A DNA stretch of 64,000 bases from Nectonema munidae (lineage: Eukaryota > Nematomorpha > Nectonematoida > Nectonematidae), in assembly GCA_030549495.1 (NCBI GenBank), contig JAUIRK010001044.1:1-64000 (forward strand), read 5' to 3'. Under the pieces are notes generated by a model. It searched no databases, was not told the origin of the DNA, and was given only the letters and a program-made list of their open reading frames with translations. The position numbers and the translations under genes were made by a program. Position 1 is the stretch's first letter, and each line of letters begins with the position of its first letter. Below, piece after piece: positions 22,297 to 32,899 of this stretch.

Positions 22297-24060
22297 CTCT
22301 AAACCGGCCACTGAAGGGACTAAGAAAAATGAGCGGTTTGTAGAGGTGGCCGGTTTAATAAAAGTACAATTGATAATAAGATCAATTATCCATATTTTTT
22401 GTATTTGATACAAGTTTTAAGATAACTAAACCCAATGTTATATCTATGTTTCTTCATAATTAAGTACAACGTTAAAAGAAATAAAATTTTTATTTAACAA
22501 TAAAAATTAAAAATCTAACATTTTAAAGACCTTTCCATGGTTGTTTGTTATTGTTTCACTCATTTTTTAATTATTAGTTCTTCAATATCTGTAATAATAG
22601 ACAAGGTTTTCGATAAAATGCACGTGATTGTAGTTGTTTCATAAAAAATTTTAAATTCTTTAAGAGTTTCTTTGAGAGATAGAGAATCTTAATTTTTTTG
22701 TAATGTTGGATTCGAGTCATTATCATAATCGTCATCATCATCATCATGATTACTTTCAAGATCTGCTTGCTCTGGTAAATATTAACAATGAGAGTTTTTT
22801 CCCATTCATTAGAGTCATCTTCAATTGGCAAGTCTTTATAAAAATTTGAATCAAAATTTTCTATTTCAAATTCTTTAGCTAGTTGAAAAACATGATCATC
22901 ATTGACCCACTGAAGCAAAACAATTTTTAATGGTGTTTCTTTTACATTCTCCCAAGCCCTTATGATCCAATGAATCGAATCAAAAAGAGGATTTTTTTAC
23001 AAAGTTCTGCTGTTGAACATGAGTTTTTCAATTTAATTAGAAGCGAAGTAGTATTCGATAAAGGACTTTAAACGATCTAATAACACCTTGATCGAGGGGT
23101 TGGAGTACAGTGGTAGTGTTCGGTGGAAGAAACTTGAGATAAATGTTGCTGAGTCTTATATCTTGTGTGTGAGATGCAGCATTATCCAAAAACATCATAT
23201 TTTTCGCCGTTGAAGCTTCATTTTATTGTTCAGTGTGCGTATCCAGTCTACGAATATGCTCGACGTCATCCAAGATTTTTTATTGGTGTAGTAGGTGACG
23301 GGTAAGTTAGTTTTGTCAATATTTTTAAAACAACGGGGGTTACTTGCTTTACCTAAAATAAAGAAAATAGAGAAGTCTTGAACCAAAGGATTCAAAATTA
23401 AATTTCATTTACCTATGACTAGTGGCTTAAGTTTTTCTCCAGTTTGAGCTGCATGCCAACATGACAGTCAGTCGTTCTCTTGCTTTTTTTCCACCTCTAC
23501 AACACTTATTTATAACGGAGAGAGTTTTGTCTGGTAACGCACGAAAAAATAAAGTGATTTCATCACAGTAAAAAATGTCAGCAGGTGAGAAGTCTTTAGA
23601 AATTTCTTGAAGACGATTCTTGAAGTCGTTTACTACTGTATCTGTAATTTCAGTGCTAGTTTCTCCACATACTTTGTATGCATGTACAGAATAACGAAAA
23701 TGCTATCTTTCTAACCATCCATTTGAAGCTTTAAAATCATTAAGTTTCAATTGATTTGCAAAAAATAGCGTCTTCTCTTGAATAATCGGTCCAGAGATTG
23801 GTATATTCTTTGTACGAGCAATGCAAAACCACTTCCATACTATATCGTTTGTCAAAATACTTATACTTCGTATCAAATATTTGTTTTTTCTAATTTGCAT
23901 TCATTTCATACTTCTCTAGGTAAGTGTTTTTTTTAAAAAGTAGGTCTCCTACAGTTGATTTACCAATTTTGTACTTCTCAGCAAGCTCAAGCAATTTTGA
24001 CAGATTTCTTCGTGTTTTGATAAGATAATGAGGATAATCTCTTCATCTTTTAAATATGAT
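22297..24060 (-). pseudogene. Pogo/Tigger-like transposase fossil
   Basis: On the minus strand, starting near 24050, an N-terminal HTH region is followed by a CENP-B-type DNA-binding segment, KWFCIARTKNIPISGPI and FKASNGWLER (23900-23703). The DDE core then shows DIFYCDEITLFFRALPDKTL (about 23590-23530), holding the first Asp. FLDNAASHTQDIRLSNIYLK (about 23190-23140) has the second, and FLPPNTTTVLQPLDQG follows with the block carrying the third. The tail to 22565 is acidic with a GAT-repeat-coded Asp run. Several frame changes and stops make it inactive. At its low-coordinate side an AAACCGGCCAC inverted pair (22301-22311 and about 22350) resembles a Tigger terminus. Tigger transposases insert at TA. 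Confidence 0.8.
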
Positions 24061-24350
24061 AAAAAGTTTTTATATCTGTTACTGGCGTGTGTGTGTGCGT
24101 GTTAGTGATGAACTGTGATGTTAGTCAAAAATGCAATCATAAGAAATAAAAGTATAGATAATGTAAAAAGGTGCATAGAAATGAACTGTTAAATAATATG
24201 TTTTGAATTAGTTTTCCTTCAAAATAAAGCAAAAATCATTTACTAATACAACTTAATTCAAATTATTGACACAATTCCTTTAAACTTTTATTGATGAGCA
24301 ATGGAATAAAATGTTTTCTCAAAAGGTTGGGCAAAAATATTAAGAAGAAA

Positions 24351-24370
24351 AGGTCGAAAACCACTGATTT
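24351..24370. repeat. Solo hAT-like terminus
   Basis: AAGGTCGAAAACCACTG reads, on the other strand, CAGTGGTTTTCGACCTT, a standard hAT terminal sequence. No matching opposite end was found nearby, so this may be a leftover. Confidence 0.4.
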
Positions 24371-24459
24371 AAACTTTTCTGATTTTTTATTGAATATTAG
24401 GAGTTAGAACTAAATTTTTCATCATATTTAGCCCATTTTGGGTCATTGTTTCTCTACAG

Positions 24460-24870
24460 CAGGGGTCACCAAACGTTTCTTGAAGCTGGCCGGATTACAG
24501 AAAATTTAAAAAATGCGAGCCGAAATATTGAAAAGTTAAAAAACACTGGCATTATTAAATTTCTATTAATATTTGTTTAACCAGTTATCGACCATAGTCG
24601 ACTTTACAAAAATAAAATCGTCTGCGTTTATCGATGCTTTTTAATACAAATCTTCTGCTTTACATTAGATATCGTCTGATTATTGTGGCAGATAACGGTT
24701 TAATAGAAAATAAAACAAACTTTTCGATGTTTTCCCTATGGATGTGACAAAGTTGATACTACATAAAAAGTGGAAATGAACACAATATAATATCCAAATT
24801 TAGCTTGCGAGTGGATAAACTGACTTCACGGGCCGGATCTGGCCCACAAGGCGTAATTTGGTGACCCCTG
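24460..24870. mobile_element. hAT MITE, partner of the intact hAT at 29.1 kb
   Basis: A 411-bp non-coding element with ends CAGGGGTCACCAAAC and the inverted TTTGGTGACCCCTG. Its right 49 bp, read inverted, align with the left 49 bp of the intact hAT at 29114-32022 (about 41 identities by eye, same length), including the GGGCCGGATCCGGCCC-like block. It is therefore probably a non-autonomous relative. The 8-bp flanks (CTCTACAG left, TTGTAGAG right) match as inverted rather than direct repeats. A smaller TTAA-bounded MITE sits inside at 24577-24703. Confidence 0.8.
24577..24703 (-). mobile_element. TTAA-bounded MITE, copy 2, nested in hAT MITE
   Basis: A 127-bp block starting TTAACCAGTTATCGACC and ending with the imperfect inverse GGCAGATAACGGTTTAA, so it has terminal inverted repeats and TTAA boundaries. 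Its interior matches the plus strand of 14259-14364. It is inserted in the hAT MITE at 24460-24870, so it is the younger of the two. Confidence 0.7.
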
Positions 24871-24989
24871 TTGTAGAGGAACGCAGACGAACTCAAATTT
24901 CCAATGCAATTCAATAGGGATTGTTCAAAATCGTCAGCTTCGTGTGAACTAAAATGGGTTAAATAAAATTATTTATATAAAAATCTTAC

Positions 24990-25320
24990 AAGAGGATTTG
25001 TTTGAAAGAGATGAATCTTCAGAAAAAGTGTTGATGTTAACTGAATTGAAGGAAGTCGTAGGAAATTTTTCTTTTGAAAAAGTTGGCCCTTTTAAAAGGC
25101 AGGGTGTGATCGAAGACGGTGAACACTCTGAAGAGAATTGGGGATTCGACTCTAGTGGAAACTTTATGAATGATGCAACGGATAAAGGTTGTGAAAAGTC
25201 TTTGGTAACAATGCTGTTGCTATATGTATTGCAAATAGATGTTGACGTAGAAAAAGAAGTATGTGGAGAAAGAGATGGAGAAGTCTTTGATAGCTTTTTT
25301 AAAGAGGACTTGGACGGCAT
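24990..25320 (-). CDS. Candidate first coding exon of the CREB-type gene
   Basis: A minus-strand open frame from ATG at 25320, with in-frame stops just upstream. It codes for about 110 residues rich in Ser, Thr and Pro (KKLSKTSPSLSPHTSFSTST...), with no recognised domain and no signal peptide. It runs into a strong donor, CTCTT|GTAAGA, after 24990. It ends in phase 1, and the next CREB exon at 18318 opens with two bases that complete a Cys codon and keep the frame into AIQIMSTRL. The phase match would occur by chance one time in three, so the link is an inference. It could instead be an exon of another gene or a chance frame; an opposite-strand 134-codon frame overlaps it. Confidence 0.45.
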
Positions 25321-25639
25321 ATCAAAAATACTATTTCATTACATTTGCATTCTCTTCATTCAAAACCAATCAAAAATTAACACGCCAAAACTAATAATAT
25401 AAATAAAATTTCTGTATAAATAATGCATTACGATCAATATTTAACTAAAAACATGACTGCATTGTACTCTGAATAAAGGAAAAATATATATCAAGCATTT
25501 ATATTTATATATCAAACATGTATTTCCATAAATAGAATTGTTAAAATAAACTTAGTAGCTTTAATTTGGCCAGTATATTATTAAATACACACTTTTGTAC
25601 TAAAAAAACGAAAACTATCACAATTTAATAGCTAATAAC

Positions 25640-27280
25640 ATTTGGCCATTGAGCACAATAAATCGAACATCTGGTATTTTGACAGTTAAGGATAAGTTCG
25701 GAACGACGTTTTGGGGGTTTGTGAAGACATGTATATCCTTAGAGTTAATATAATTCCAAGCTTTAGTTAGGGCATTGCATTCGCATTCATACATAGGCGT
25801 TAATCTGGAAAAAGCGCGCTGGTACAGAATATGGGTAAAAGTGGTGTTAAAAGCAAAGGCAGCACTTCTTCAATGTGTTGAATACGTCAAACCTAAGAGA
25901 GGTGACCCCAAAAGGAAAGAATGCCACTCTCGAGAACAGGAAAGATGATTGATCGACTTATAAATAAATAGTAAGTAATGAAGGCGAGGGCCTTATTTGT
26001 AGGAGATCGCTCTTTTCATTTGAAAGAGAGTTTTTGATAGTTTCACGTATGTGTTTTTCAAGTATGTGGACCATTTTAAATTGGTCTGAAATGTAAGTCC
26101 TAAGTATTTGATTGTTCGTGAAGGATATATAATAGTGTTCAATTTGCATTGATATTTCTGGGGAGTGCTTACGAGTGAAGTGGATAAGACTAGTTTTAAA
26201 GGTAATGAAAGAAATTTTCTGAGTTAAAGGCAGATAATAATAGAGTCATATCCTCGAAATGTTTTCGGCTTGCGAGTCGCCTGTATATGAGAAAAGGAGC
26301 TTATCTGACTAGTTTTGAGAGAAGTTGGTTTGGGAGTCTAGAAGGTCAAGAAGAGGGTTGTTGAGAATAACCCATAGAATCTCGGAAAGGCATCTTTGAA
26401 GGGTGAAGAGAAAGGGTGTAAAAGACTTAGAGAGATTTGTGGAAAAAAAATTAAACAGCGAATAAGAAGATAATTGCTTGCGAATTTGATTATGTAGTTG
26501 GGATATTTTTTGATATTCATTTTCAGAATGATTGCTGGGTGCCATGCTCTATTAATTAAAGGCATTATTTGATGTCTAAGAAAAGAACGGTGGATGCTTT
26601 GTAAGGACTTAAAGAATCTCCAATATAGTTGGTAAGTCGTCTTGAGAGCAATTTCTGTGTTTCTGTAAGAAGGTAAGCGGCACATTGCGAATGTTTGATT
26701 CGATTGTAAAGAGAGATATAGTGGATGAGTGTTTTGCGTAAGAATTTTTCCAAAATTTTTTCTATGACGCGAAGAATAATGATGGGTCTCAAGTTTTTGA
26801 GGGTTGAAGTGACATTGCAAGGTATTGGGGGAGTATTAACTTCCCAATTTTCTATGTAGGGGGAATTAAGAGTGTTCCAGACAAGCGTTATAAAGAGAAA
26901 GTAACTAATCACAAAGATGAAAAGATTTTGTATGTTTAGAGGATGTTTGATCAAAGTTAGGTGCAGAGCTTTTAGAGAATTAATAGCATGTGAGAGTTCT
27001 TTTGAGGTGATGGCAGGGAAAACAGGATTGACCATATATGTGGCTATATCAGAGGCACGTATTGCAGTGTATTGCGTATTGTGAATAGTTAGCGCATTGC
27101 AGCTTTATTGCTAACGATTTTGAGAAAGGTAGGGTCTGTTGACGTGTCGCAAATATATAGATTATGAGAGACAAGGAAAGACAATGCTTGGATTCCTCGA
27201 ATATTTTCACTATGAACTTAAAGGTAGGAGCAGGCATTGCAGCTTTAGGGTTTGAAAGAGGGGGTAAAATGAACAAAAAT
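25640..27280 (-). pseudogene. Jockey/I-group LINE fossil, reverse transcriptase and RNase H part
   Basis: On the minus strand from about 27280 the frames show pre-palm sequence (FPAITSKELSHAINSLKALH). LRPIIILRVIEKILEKFLRK follows, the classic 'LRPIxLLxxxxKxxEKxxxxR' block, then FLDIKxAFNRAWHPAIILKM with the first catalytic Asp, and YPNYIIKFASNYLLIRCLIF. The region near 25830-25640 has RNase H-like remnants. The same family recurs at 35.3-42.1 and 45.5-46.7 kb. Expected enzymatic roles are target-primed reverse transcription and removal of RNA. Several frame changes and stops are present and the YxDD box is not seen in this copy, so it is dead. Confidence 0.75.
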
Positions 27281-28300
27281 AATAGGTAGGTTTGGGAAAA
27301 TAAAAAAATATGCTGGAAAAGTTTTGAAAGAAGAATTGAACATGTGATGACAGAGAAACAAAAATATATACTTTGTGAATGAATTAATCACCAGCGCTTC
27401 ATATATGATACATCATATGTTTTACTTAGAAAATGCCTGTATTCAATTTTTTTCCTTAAAAATATTAACTTTAACTAAGTTTACTTCTTTTCAAAGTTAG
27501 ACAAAGTCCATTTTTTAAAAAAGAACAAAAAGTCACTGTAAACCTATTTTAAACTAGTTTGAACTATATTTTGTTCGGTTTTTTGAATTTTTTCAAGTTA
27601 ATAAAGTCAAAAAAAATAAGTCAATAATTAATTTTGCGTAAAGCTGTTTTAGAAAACCAAAATTTTAAATATTTCCAATGATTATTTCGGTTTAATTGGT
27701 AATTAGAATTCAAAACTTGAGCTTACACTTTTATTTCATAATTTTTAATACCGAATAATGATTTAATTTTCATCATAAATTTCTTTTTAATTTTGTTGCT
27801 GAATAAAAAGTTGAAATAAAGTAATGAAAATTAAAAAATATAATTTTGAATAAAACATCCTTTAAAAATTTCAAGGATACATTCCTTCCAGGGCGAATAA
27901 AAGGCAATACAGTCAAAAAATATTTTTTAAACAAGTTTGGACGATTTTTTCTTCTGTTTTTTGGACTTTTTTACGTTATAAAGATGTAAAAGCAATTTCT
28001 GAAAAAAAATATTAAATATTATTTTTTTATTAATTTAATAAATCTAAAGAATGAGTCTTTTTTAAATGAGAAAACTGAAATTTTTTCTTTAGGTCAAAAA
28101 TTTCGTGCAATGTCAAAAAAGTCACCATTTTTGATAATAAATCAAAAAAAAATTAAAAAAATTAAGGTCAAAAATTGTTTGCCCTCATTATGAGTCTAAT
28201 AAAAATAACCAATGCCAAATAATTCTAGAAAAAATATAGAGTAAATAATGATAACAAAATAGAATATTAAATTCAATAAAATTTTCTCATAAAAAATGAG
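27281..28300. other. AT-rich spacer
   Basis: Highly AT-rich with A/T runs. No gene or repeat end recognised. Confidence 0.4.
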
Positions 28301-28309
28301 AGAAAACAA

Positions 28310-28430
28310 AGGTTATATTAACCTTAACTGATCATTAAGGTATGAAAGTAGTCGATTTTTCACACATGAAAGTCCAAAAACACTTTCTTTTACTAAAGTA
28401 CTATTGATATTTGAAGGCGGAAAAAGAAGA
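28310..28430 (-). pseudogene. Possible hAT C-terminal remnant
   Basis: The minus strand reads PPSNINSTLVKESVFGLSCV and then KNRLLSYLNDQLR. This resembles the hAT dimerisation block ('SxxxERxFSxLxxIKxxLR') but with only scattered identities. Too weak for a firm call. Confidence 0.25.
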
Positions 28431-29113
28431 ATGTAAAATGGCGAAGTTTATTTCGGGGTTTTCTTTGAAACAAAAAAGTGGGCTGACCATACAAATAACT
28501 GAATGATTTTTTTCAAATGAAATTTAATATCAAAAAAACTTTCTTAAAAGCAGAAATAATGAGTTTAGAACAGTATAAATACAAACTGCAAATCAAAACT
28601 AGTTTAAATTAAATAATGAACCTTTTAATCCTAATTAAATACCATAGGGTATGGGTAAGTATAGAAATTTTTTTCTCCATAGAACTTTTTTATGCCAAAG
28701 AAAGAAGTTTCCTATGAACTTTTACAGATTCATCCTAGGAAAACTCCTTAAAACCATTGTATTGGTGGAAAAACATCATAAGAAAGCTCATATCCAATCT
28801 TCTTTGACATATCACCAAATTCATCATTGATATCACAACAGCTGTTTGATAAAAAATAATGTCAACTTTTTACTACCTGCCCCTCCCCCTCCTATAATCT
28901 TTTATAAACTTTTTGGCATCCCCTCGCTCTCCAGTTCGGGCTGACGTCATTTATGAACGGCCCTCTAATTAAGAAACTGTCTAAAGGTTGTGTAAAAAAT
29001 CTGGATATGCAAGAGAAAAAATTAAAGAAACAATGTCTGGAAACTACTGGATTTGAAACAGAAAGATTTGAGAGTTGTAATTTGGTAAGTAAATTTTAAC
29101 TTATCCCTTAGAC
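28431..29113. other. Spacer left of the intact hAT
   Basis: No feature recognised. It ends with the left target duplication CCTTAGAC (29106-29113). Confidence 0.4.
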
Positions 29114-29227
29114 CAGGGGTCACCAAACTACGGCCCGCGGGCCGGATCCGGCCCGCGACGTCAGATCATCTGGCCCGCCGACGATACTTAAATTTGCTTG
29201 ATAAAACGTATGAAACATGATATGTTG

Positions 29228-29865
29228 TGAGTGAAACCTGTCAACAACGGTCCCTCTTAACAACGACTTCCTTTTAGTAACGACTTAAATTCAAGTTAAT
29301 AAACAACTCTACCGTGTTTTGATATAACTTTTACCTCTTAAATGCGACACTGCTTGATGCGACATACGACCGTAAATTTAAATTTTTTAAAAAGTTTACT
29401 TTTTATTTTCATTTTCCCTTTTTGCAACTTTTAAAATGGCGTTTTCATGTATTTTTCCTTTGTTTTTAAGCAAATTTTATTGCAAGGACAAAAAAATATT
29501 TCTTGTAATTAAAACGTTCAACAAAACAGATTATTTAATGAAAGTTGTGAGAATTTTGTTTTGAAATCTCTTTTTCTTTGTCTTATTTATTAAAAAATAT
29601 TTTTTTGTAAATACTAGAGTAAAAAAATTATATTAACTTTTAAGAACGCCTTAATTTGTATTTTTTTATATAATAAATTTGATAAATAATATTCAACACG
29701 TGTGCTTGATTAAAAATAATTTTTAAAATATTTTTGTTGTTTTTGTGTATAAAAATTAAGATTATTTATTTACCTGTTTAAAAAATTAAGATTATTATTA
29801 CTACCTGTGAGTTACGACCGAGATTATCTGCAGAAAACATAGGTCGTATATAAAAGGTTTTACTG
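29228..29865. mobile_element. Tigger-like MITE inside the intact hAT
   Basis: Its right end, read inverted, is CAGTAAAACCTTTTATATAC followed by GACC, and TA follows it on the plus strand. Its left end reads GAGTGAAACCTGTCAACAAC then GGTCC, an imperfect inverted match. These resemble pogo/Tigger termini (CAGTxAAACCT...). It is about 640 bp long, AT-rich and non-coding, and ends only 41 bp before the hAT transposase start codon. Confidence 0.55.
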
Positions 29866-29906
29866 TATAATTTAAATTTAAATATTAAGTTTAGAATATT
29901 ATCGTT

Positions 29907-31715
29907 ATGGCTACTAAGAAAAGAAAAGTAGACGCCGAGTGTCGTGCTTTCAATGAAGAATGGGGAGTAAAGTACTTCTTTGTAGAAACGAAGGACCAGA
30001 AAGCTACTTGCGTGGTATGCAGGGAAAGTATTGCCGTTCTGAAAGAGTACAATCTTCGGCGTCACTATGAAACAAAACATATATCAAAGTATTCAATGTT
30101 TTCTGGAAAGTTACGCTCTGAGAAATATGAGTCCATGAAACGTAGTTTAGAAACTCAAAGAAATCTCTTCAGGAAAAAGTTTACTGAAAATGAATCCGTC
30201 ACTCATACAAGTTACAAAATAGTGCATAAGATGGCAGAGCGAGGAAAACCGTTTACTGATGGCAACTTCATCAAAGAGTGCATGATGGAAGCAGCAAATG
30301 ACTTGTGTCCTGAGAAAGCCAATTTGTTTGGAGGTATCAGCCTTTCGGCAAGTTCAGTTGTGCGGAGAACAGAAGAACTTGGAGAGAACATAGTGCTACA
30401 GATACACGAGAAAGCTAGGAACTTCTTGTGGTATTCTCTTGCGATAGACGAGTCTACTGATCTCTCGAGTACGTCACAACTTCTCGTGTTCATTCGTGGT
30501 GTCACTTTAGACTTTCAGATAACGGAAGAGTTGGCATCCGTTTGTAGCATGCATGGAACAACAACTGGAAAAGACATTTTCACGGAAGTGCAGAAAACTT
30601 TGCAAGACTATAACCTTCAGTGGAATCAGCTCCGAGGTGTTACAGTTGATGGAGGAAAAAACATGGCTGGAGTGAGAAAGGGTCTGGTGGGGCAGATCAG
30701 GACTCATTTAGAAGATTTGCGAATTCCGGGCGCTCTGTTCATACACTGCATCATACATCAACAAGCACTCTGTGGGAAAACCTTAGATATTTCTTGTGTA
30801 CTGAAACCAGTCCTTTCTGCTGTGAACTTCATTCGGGGACATGCACTCAATCACCGTCAGTTCCAGGTTTTTCTTGAAGAAATTGATTCTGATTTCTGTG
30901 ACTTGCCTTATCACACAACAGTGAGGTGGCTCAGCTGCGGTAAAGTCTTGTTTCGTTTTTTTAAGCTTCGAAACGAAATAGATGTTTTTCTCACCGAAAA
31001 AGATAGAGCTGATCCACAGCTGTCAGATCCTACCTGGCTGTCAAAGTTGGCATTTTTGGTCGACATCACATCCCACATGAATGAACTGAACCTGAAACTT
31101 CAGGGAAAAGATAACCTTATCTGTGATCTCTACAGAATCATCAAACGATTTCGGAGAAAGCTGTCATTGTTTGAAGCACAACTGGAAGGAGAAAACTTCT
31201 CTCATTTTCACTGTTTCAAAGAGTTTTATGCTACAGTCGCTGAAGATGTCAACCTCGATTTTCCGAAAAAGATTATTCGTGACTTGAATAAGCATTTTTT
31301 GGAGAGATTCTCAGATCTTAAAAGAATTGAGAGTCATATTCTTCTGTTCCAGAATCCGTTTGGTTGTAACCTTGACGATGTGTCAGTTGAACTACAGTTG
31401 GAGCTCATTGATTTGCACGCAAATGATTTGCTGAAAGAGAAGCACAGAGAAGGAAAACTTGTTGAATTTTACCGCTGCTTACCTGATGCTGAGTTTCCGA
31501 AATTGAAGAAATTTGCCGCTGGTATGGCATCAGTGTTTGGAACAACTTATGTCTGTGAGCAAACATTTTCAAAAATGAAGTATGTAAAGTCAACATATCG
31601 AACGAGATTGACTGATGAAGATTTGAAAGCAATTCTATTGATTGGATGCAGCAATTTCAAACCAAACATTGTTGATATATTAAAAGCCAAACATCAGTTT
31701 CACAAGTCTCACTAA
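29907..31715 (+). CDS. Intact hAT transposase (GTF2IRD2/Charlie8-like), 602 aa
   Basis: An uninterrupted 602-residue hAT transposase that would cut and paste the surrounding element in the nucleus. It opens with a basic, NLS-like MATKKRKV and has a BED-like finger with C35, C38, H53 and H58. The RNase H-fold core carries LAIDESTD (D181), TVDGGKNM (D248), the CxxH motif in HCIIHQQAL (C281/H284), TVRWLSCGK (W341) and the C-terminal dimerisation block VCEQTFSKMK with the likely catalytic E551, followed by TYRTRLTDEDLKAIL. All key residues are present. The closest type I recall is the family that gave rise to human GTF2IRD2's transposase part (Charlie8). The start was chosen at the first ATG of the frame, at 29907. 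It is not a domesticated host gene by appearance, because it lies between intact transposon ends. Confidence 0.95.
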   Translation: MATKKRKVDAECRAFNEEWGVKYFFVETKDQKATCVVCRESIAVLKEYNLRRHYETKHISKYSMFSGKLRSEKYESMKRSLETQRNLFRKKFTENESVTHTSYKIVHKMAERGKPFTDGNFIKECMMEAANDLCPEKANLFGGISLSASSVVRRTEELGENIVLQIHEKARNFLWYSLAIDESTDLSSTSQLLVFIRGVTLDFQITEELASVCSMHGTTTGKDIFTEVQKTLQDYNLQWNQLRGVTVDGGKNMAGVRKGLVGQIRTHLEDLRIPGALFIHCIIHQQALCGKTLDISCVLKPVLSAVNFIRGHALNHRQFQVFLEEIDSDFCDLPYHTTVRWLSCGKVLFRFFKLRNEIDVFLTEKDRADPQLSDPTWLSKLAFLVDITSHMNELNLKLQGKDNLICDLYRIIKRFRRKLSLFEAQLEGENFSHFHCFKEFYATVAEDVNLDFPKKIIRDLNKHFLERFSDLKRIESHILLFQNPFGCNLDDVSVELQLELIDLHANDLLKEKHREGKLVEFYRCLPDAEFPKLKKFAAGMASVFGTTYVCEQTFSKMKYVKSTYRTRLTDEDLKAILLIGCSNFKPNIVDILKAKHQFHKSH

Positions 31716-32030
31716 CCTTTTTTGTGGCTTAGTTTGTGATATTCGAACATGTGCACACTATGTCTGATGTAGCTACCTTTTTGCTAACGTTGCCTTCTTT
31801 GATAACTTTTTAGTAAATAAATATGTTGGTTGTCTTTGTTTTTTTTCTGCATCTCACGCCACTCACCCATAATTAACATGGAATGCTAAACTAAGTTTGT
31901 AGTCTTTTTTCTACTAGAGCTTTCTTTCTGGCTTGCAAGTATTGTACAGAATGATTATGCGGCCCGCACCCGCCATTCTTTCAGTTATCCGGCCCTCTAA
32001 GAAAAAAGTTTGGTGACCCCTGCCTTAGAC

Positions 32031-32899
32031 AAATGGTGTCGCCTCACCCCCCCCCCCCCTCTCACCCCCGATGTGGGTTCCTGACGTACCAATTAAAATT
32101 TTTTAACGATTCCAATTACCTAATAAAATGCCGGTGCTGAACCGATGCCGATACTTAAACAATTTTTTAACAATGTGATGCACTTAATTTTAAAATTTAG
32201 TTATTTTAAAGCTTTTAAATTGATACTAGAAATAAACATTATAAAAACACTAAAAAAAATTGTGAAAAATAAAAGCAACTTAATATTAATAATTTGACAT
32301 AAATTAACATGATTTTTTTCCCAGGTGTTTTCTTCTAATCTGTTTTTATGGCAGAGTTAATTTGTCCTTGACATAAAAATTTAACAAATATGTAATTGGA
32401 AAAAATCTGATAAACTTAGTTTGTATCTAGTTTTTAATAAGTAATTTCATCTTCGATATTTTGAAAAAGTGAAATTAAATCTTGTATTCGATGTCATTTA
32501 TTTGTAAAATGGGAAAAATCAATATTTTAATAAAAATAACGTTTCTTTATATAAAAAAACGTTGAATTCTATTTCACTGTTAATCATTTCTTATATGTTA
32601 CATTAATACATATTATTAATTATTACATTTAGAATATTATTGAATTATTACATTTTAGATATATGAAGTTTTGAAAATATAAATGAGTGTTTAGAACTAA
32701 AAAAAAGTTTGTATGGGAAATCAAAATCACAAGGTAATGAGAATTACGGATACAAAACCTAAAAGAGTAGGACTAACCCTAACCCATCTTGCGGATAAAA
32801 AATTCAAAATTGATTTATAACATTGAAAAATGTTACTTAAGCCCCCATCAGTCTTTAAAGCATTAACTCATGGTCAATTTAGGCCATCATTGTTAAAAT
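32031..32899. other. Spacer with poly-C tract
   Basis: A C-rich simple repeat (about 32046-32060) is followed by AT-rich sequence. No gene seen. Confidence 0.45.

Larger units (their letters stand above)
18319..24989 (-). other. Candidate CREB intron (6.7 kb) packed with transposons
   Basis: If the exon at 25320-24990 belongs to the gene, this is its first coding intron. It carries, from left to right: AT-rich sequence without clear features (18.3-19.97 kb), a mariner copy split by a hAT MITE, a Tigger fossil, a solo hAT-like end (near 24351-24370) and a hAT MITE holding a smaller TTAA MITE. Confidence 0.5.
29114..32022 (+). mobile_element. Structurally complete hAT transposon
   Basis: A 2909-bp element with perfect 16-bp terminal inverted repeats (CAGGGGTCACCAAACT) and GC-rich subterminal blocks (GGGCCGGATCCGGCCC on the left, GCGGCCCGCACCCGCC on the right). 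It is flanked by a perfect 8-bp direct target duplication, CCTTAGAC, at 29106-29113 and 32023-32030. It encloses one uninterrupted transposase frame. A Tigger-like MITE is embedded in its 5' untranslated part (29228-29865). Intact ends, an identical target duplication and an open ORF all point to a recent insertion, and it may still be active. A related non-autonomous copy lies at 24460-24870. Confidence 0.95.

Noticed and set aside
24998-25402. 134-codon plus-strand ORF opposite the S/T-rich exon
   Set aside because: No recognised sequence and no splice or polyadenylation support. The minus-strand frame has a good donor in phase with CREB, so this is most likely its shadow.
29907-31715. 602-aa ORF as a domesticated host gene (GTF2IRD2-like)
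   Set aside because: It lies between intact inverted repeats with a perfect target duplication, so it is a transposon's own gene.
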